Shown here one piece after another: positions 12,558 to 14,012 of a stretch of 14,012 bases of DNA. Each line of letters begins with the position of its first letter. Position 1 is the first letter of the stretch. The translations under genes and the position numbers were made by a program. Origin of the DNA: Mogibacterium sp. (lineage in GTDB: Bacteria > Bacillota_A > Clostridia > Peptostreptococcales > Anaerovoracaceae). Under the pieces are notes generated by a model. The model did no database searches. It was not told where the DNA came from and saw only the letters and a program-made list of their open reading frames with translations. Where the stretch lies: contig JAFUGO010000154.1 in the NCBI GenBank assembly GCA_017469325.1, positions 1 through 14,012 of the forward strand. The letters are read 5' to 3'.

Positions 12558-13031
12558 ATGTTAGCAAGCAATTATCTGATAATCAATAAGAAGCCTCAGA
12601 AGTTCAAAGAGATGCGGATCGCGGGCAGGACCGCGGTCTTTATCGCCGAGAACGGAAGACCTCTCGACTTCGGAGTGCTGGCTCTCGATGATTCCATATA
12701 TACGATGATGTCCTGCGAGCAGGTGAACCTCATGATGATGGTCATCGACCGGCAGGGTTCCCGCACGGTCGAATGTATCTTCTGGCAGACCGCCGAGGGA
12801 TTCGAGCAGGACGCGGACGCAATAAAAAAAGCTTCGGGACTTAAGATCTCGAAGCAGGATCTGAAAATAAACAGCTACGCCTGGTCGATAGCGAAGAAGC
12901 TTGATGAGGGCGTCCGCGTGAAGGTAACGGACGCGGTCGACGCGTCCGACATGGTGGTATGCCCGGAGTGCGGTATGCTGAACCCGAAGGGTTCCCCTTA
13001 TTGCCTCGACTGCGGAGCGGATATTCCGTGA
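12558..13031 (+). CDS. unrecognised protein with C-terminal zinc ribbon
   Basis: A 157-residue protein I do not recognise. The C-terminus is a compact zinc ribbon: CPECG (C135, C138) and CLDCG (C149, C152), the rubredoxin-like knuckle pair common in small regulatory or scaffold proteins. The first 125 residues alternate beta-like and helical stretches (FIAENGRPLDFGVLALDDSI, then VNLMMMVIDRQGS and a helix at 82-93), reminiscent of a PH-like fold, but that is a guess. There is no signal peptide or membrane helix. The start is well supported, with GGGAG at 12547-12551, 6 bases before the ATG. Its stop codon is immediately followed by the stop codon of the convergent dehydrogenase gene. Base composition matches its neighbours. 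Confidence 0.8.
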   Translation: MLASNYLIINKKPQKFKEMRIAGRTAVFIAENGRPLDFGVLALDDSIYTMMSCEQVNLMMMVIDRQGSRTVECIFWQTAEGFEQDADAIKKASGLKISKQDLKINSYAWSIAKKLDEGVRVKVTDAVDASDMVVCPECGMLNPKGSPYCLDCGADIP

Positions 13032-14012
13032 TTATTTCAGGTTTTGTTTTACCAGGTCTGCGAACTCTTTGCAGCTTTTGCCGCCCGGGAGCCCGGTCAT
13101 CCGGGAGCCGAGCATGGTATCCGCAGCTTTGACGGCCGCCTCAAGACGGGCGGCTTTTTCTGTGAGCCCGATGTGGCGCAGCATCATTACCGCGGCCGTC
13201 ATAAGGCTCGCCGGATTCGCCAGATGGGCGATGCCATCAGCGACCATGCGAGGCGCGCTTCCGTGGATGGCCTCGAATAATGCCATGTCGTTACCTATAT
13301 TTGCGGAACCAGCCGTACCGACTCCGCCCTGTATCTGAGCGGCTTCGTCAGTGATAATGTCTCCGTACAGATTCGGGAGTACGAACACCTCGAATCCGCT
13401 GCGGATATCCTTGTTGATCAGGTTTGCCGCCATGATGTCGACAAACCATGTGTCAGTTTCTATCTCAGGATAATCCTTGGCGACATCAAGGCAGATGCTC
13501 TGGAAATCACCGTCCGTTTTCTTCATTATGTTTGCCTTGGTAACTATGGACACGCGCTTCTTGCCGTTGGCGCGGGCAAAGTCATACGCAGCCTCAGCGA
13601 TGCGGCGCGTTCCTTCACCGGTTATTACCTTGAAGTCCACCGACAGACCGTCACCGGCCTCTGAGCCGAGCCTTACTCCGCGGCTTCCGAGTGCGTACTC
13701 ACCCTCTGTGTTCTCGCGGAAGAAGGTCCAGTCTATGCCTTCCGAAGGAATACTCACCGGTCTTACGTTCGCGAAGAGGTCGAAGTATTTGCGCAGATAT
13801 ACGTTTGCGCTCTCGAGGTTTATGCCGCCCATGGCAGCGTTCGGTGTGGTCGTAGGTCCCTTGAGCAGGACATCGCAGGCTTCCATCTGCGAGCGTACGG
13901 AAACAGGTACGGTCTCGCCGGCCGCGAGCCGTTCCTCAAGGGTAAAGCCTACAATCTCTTTGAATTCACTGCGGCCCGCGGCAAGCTCCTCTTCAAGGAG
14001 CTGTCCGAGGAC
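13032..14012 (-). CDS. isocitrate/isopropylmalate dehydrogenase family protein, 5' end cut by window edge
   Basis: The open frame continues without a stop to the right edge, giving 326 residues and lacking the N-terminus; an internal ATG at 13886 is not the start because the upstream codons already encode the family segment leading into SVRSQMEACDVLLKGPT. Beta-decarboxylating dehydrogenase motifs are present: the substrate-binding FFRENTEGEY, the catalytic TKANIMKKTDG lysine, VDIMAANL, the metal-binding aspartates in GDIITDEAAQ, the cofactor loop GGVGTAGSANIG, and EAIHGSAPRMV. RENTEGEY and the general pattern favour isocitrate over isopropylmalate, and the nicotinamide cofactor is probably NAD, but this is not proven. 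It would feed the oxidative branch toward 2-oxoglutarate. It meets the zinc-ribbon gene tail to tail with no gap. Confidence 0.9.
   Translation of the reverse strand, partial: VLGQLLEEELAAGRSEFKEIVGFTLEERLAAGETVPVSVRSQMEACDVLLKGPTTTPNAAMGGINLESANVYLRKYFDLFANVRPVSIPSEGIDWTFFRENTEGEYALGSRGVRLGSEAGDGLSVDFKVITGEGTRRIAEAAYDFARANGKKRVSIVTKANIMKKTDGDFQSICLDVAKDYPEIETDTWFVDIMAANLINKDIRSGFEVFVLPNLYGDIITDEAAQIQGGVGTAGSANIGNDMALFEAIHGSAPRMVADGIAHLANPASLMTAAVMMLRHIGLTEKAARLEAAVKAADTMLGSRMTGLPGGKSCKEFADLVKQNLK

Overview
The window looks like chromosomal DNA of a moderately GC-rich (about 50%) anaerobic Bacillota, most likely a gut Clostridia relative. This rests on strong AGGAGG/GGGAG-type ribosome sites, TGnTATAAT-type promoters, a Clostridia-style MacB-like fusion transporter with a very large ectodomain, and a nucleoside hydrolase and an eIF2B-like protein of types I associate with Clostridia. 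The genus cannot be read from the sequence. No tRNA, rRNA, CRISPR array, phage gene or intact transposase was found.

Layout. (1) 1-2148, minus strand: an acyl-CoA synthetase followed by an eIF2B/MtnA-like protein cut by the left edge. (2) 2149-2502: a divergent regulatory region with a promoter on each strand, an operator-like palindrome and a terminator-like hairpin. (3) 2503-3444, plus: a nucleoside hydrolase, closed by a strong bidirectional terminator at 3447-3473. (4) 3538-5414, minus: a self-contained three-gene operon made of an AhpD-like protein, an ArsS-like radical SAM protein and a C_GCAxxG_C_C redox protein. Both ends are visible and there is no arsM methyltransferase. (5) 5628-8969, plus: a 1113-residue ABC ATPase/permease fusion read divergently from that operon across a palindrome-containing promoter region. 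(6) 8970-9462: 493 bases without a gene, holding a cluster of GTCTTGACAA repeats in both orientations, nested hairpins, a tandem 9-mer and a terminator for the next minus-strand operon. (7) 9463-12438, minus: an AEC-family transporter, a HisC-like aminotransferase and the manganese exporter MntP. A 129-bp inverted-repeat element lies between the first two. (8) 12558-13031, plus: an unrecognised zinc-ribbon protein. It meets, with no gap, the 3' end of an isocitrate/isopropylmalate dehydrogenase family gene that runs off the right edge.

How the genes fit together. Most are ordinary metabolism and transport. The most unusual functional unit is the ArsS-like operon: a radical SAM enzyme of the arsenosugar type, with two small cysteine-containing redox partners, isolated from the methyltransferase that normally feeds it. 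The most unusual non-coding signals are the GTCTTGACAA repeat cluster after the ABC transporter and the long imperfect hairpin in the aminotransferase leader. Several gene starts are set inside the longest open frame because ribosome sites, hairpins or promoters argue for the shorter form.
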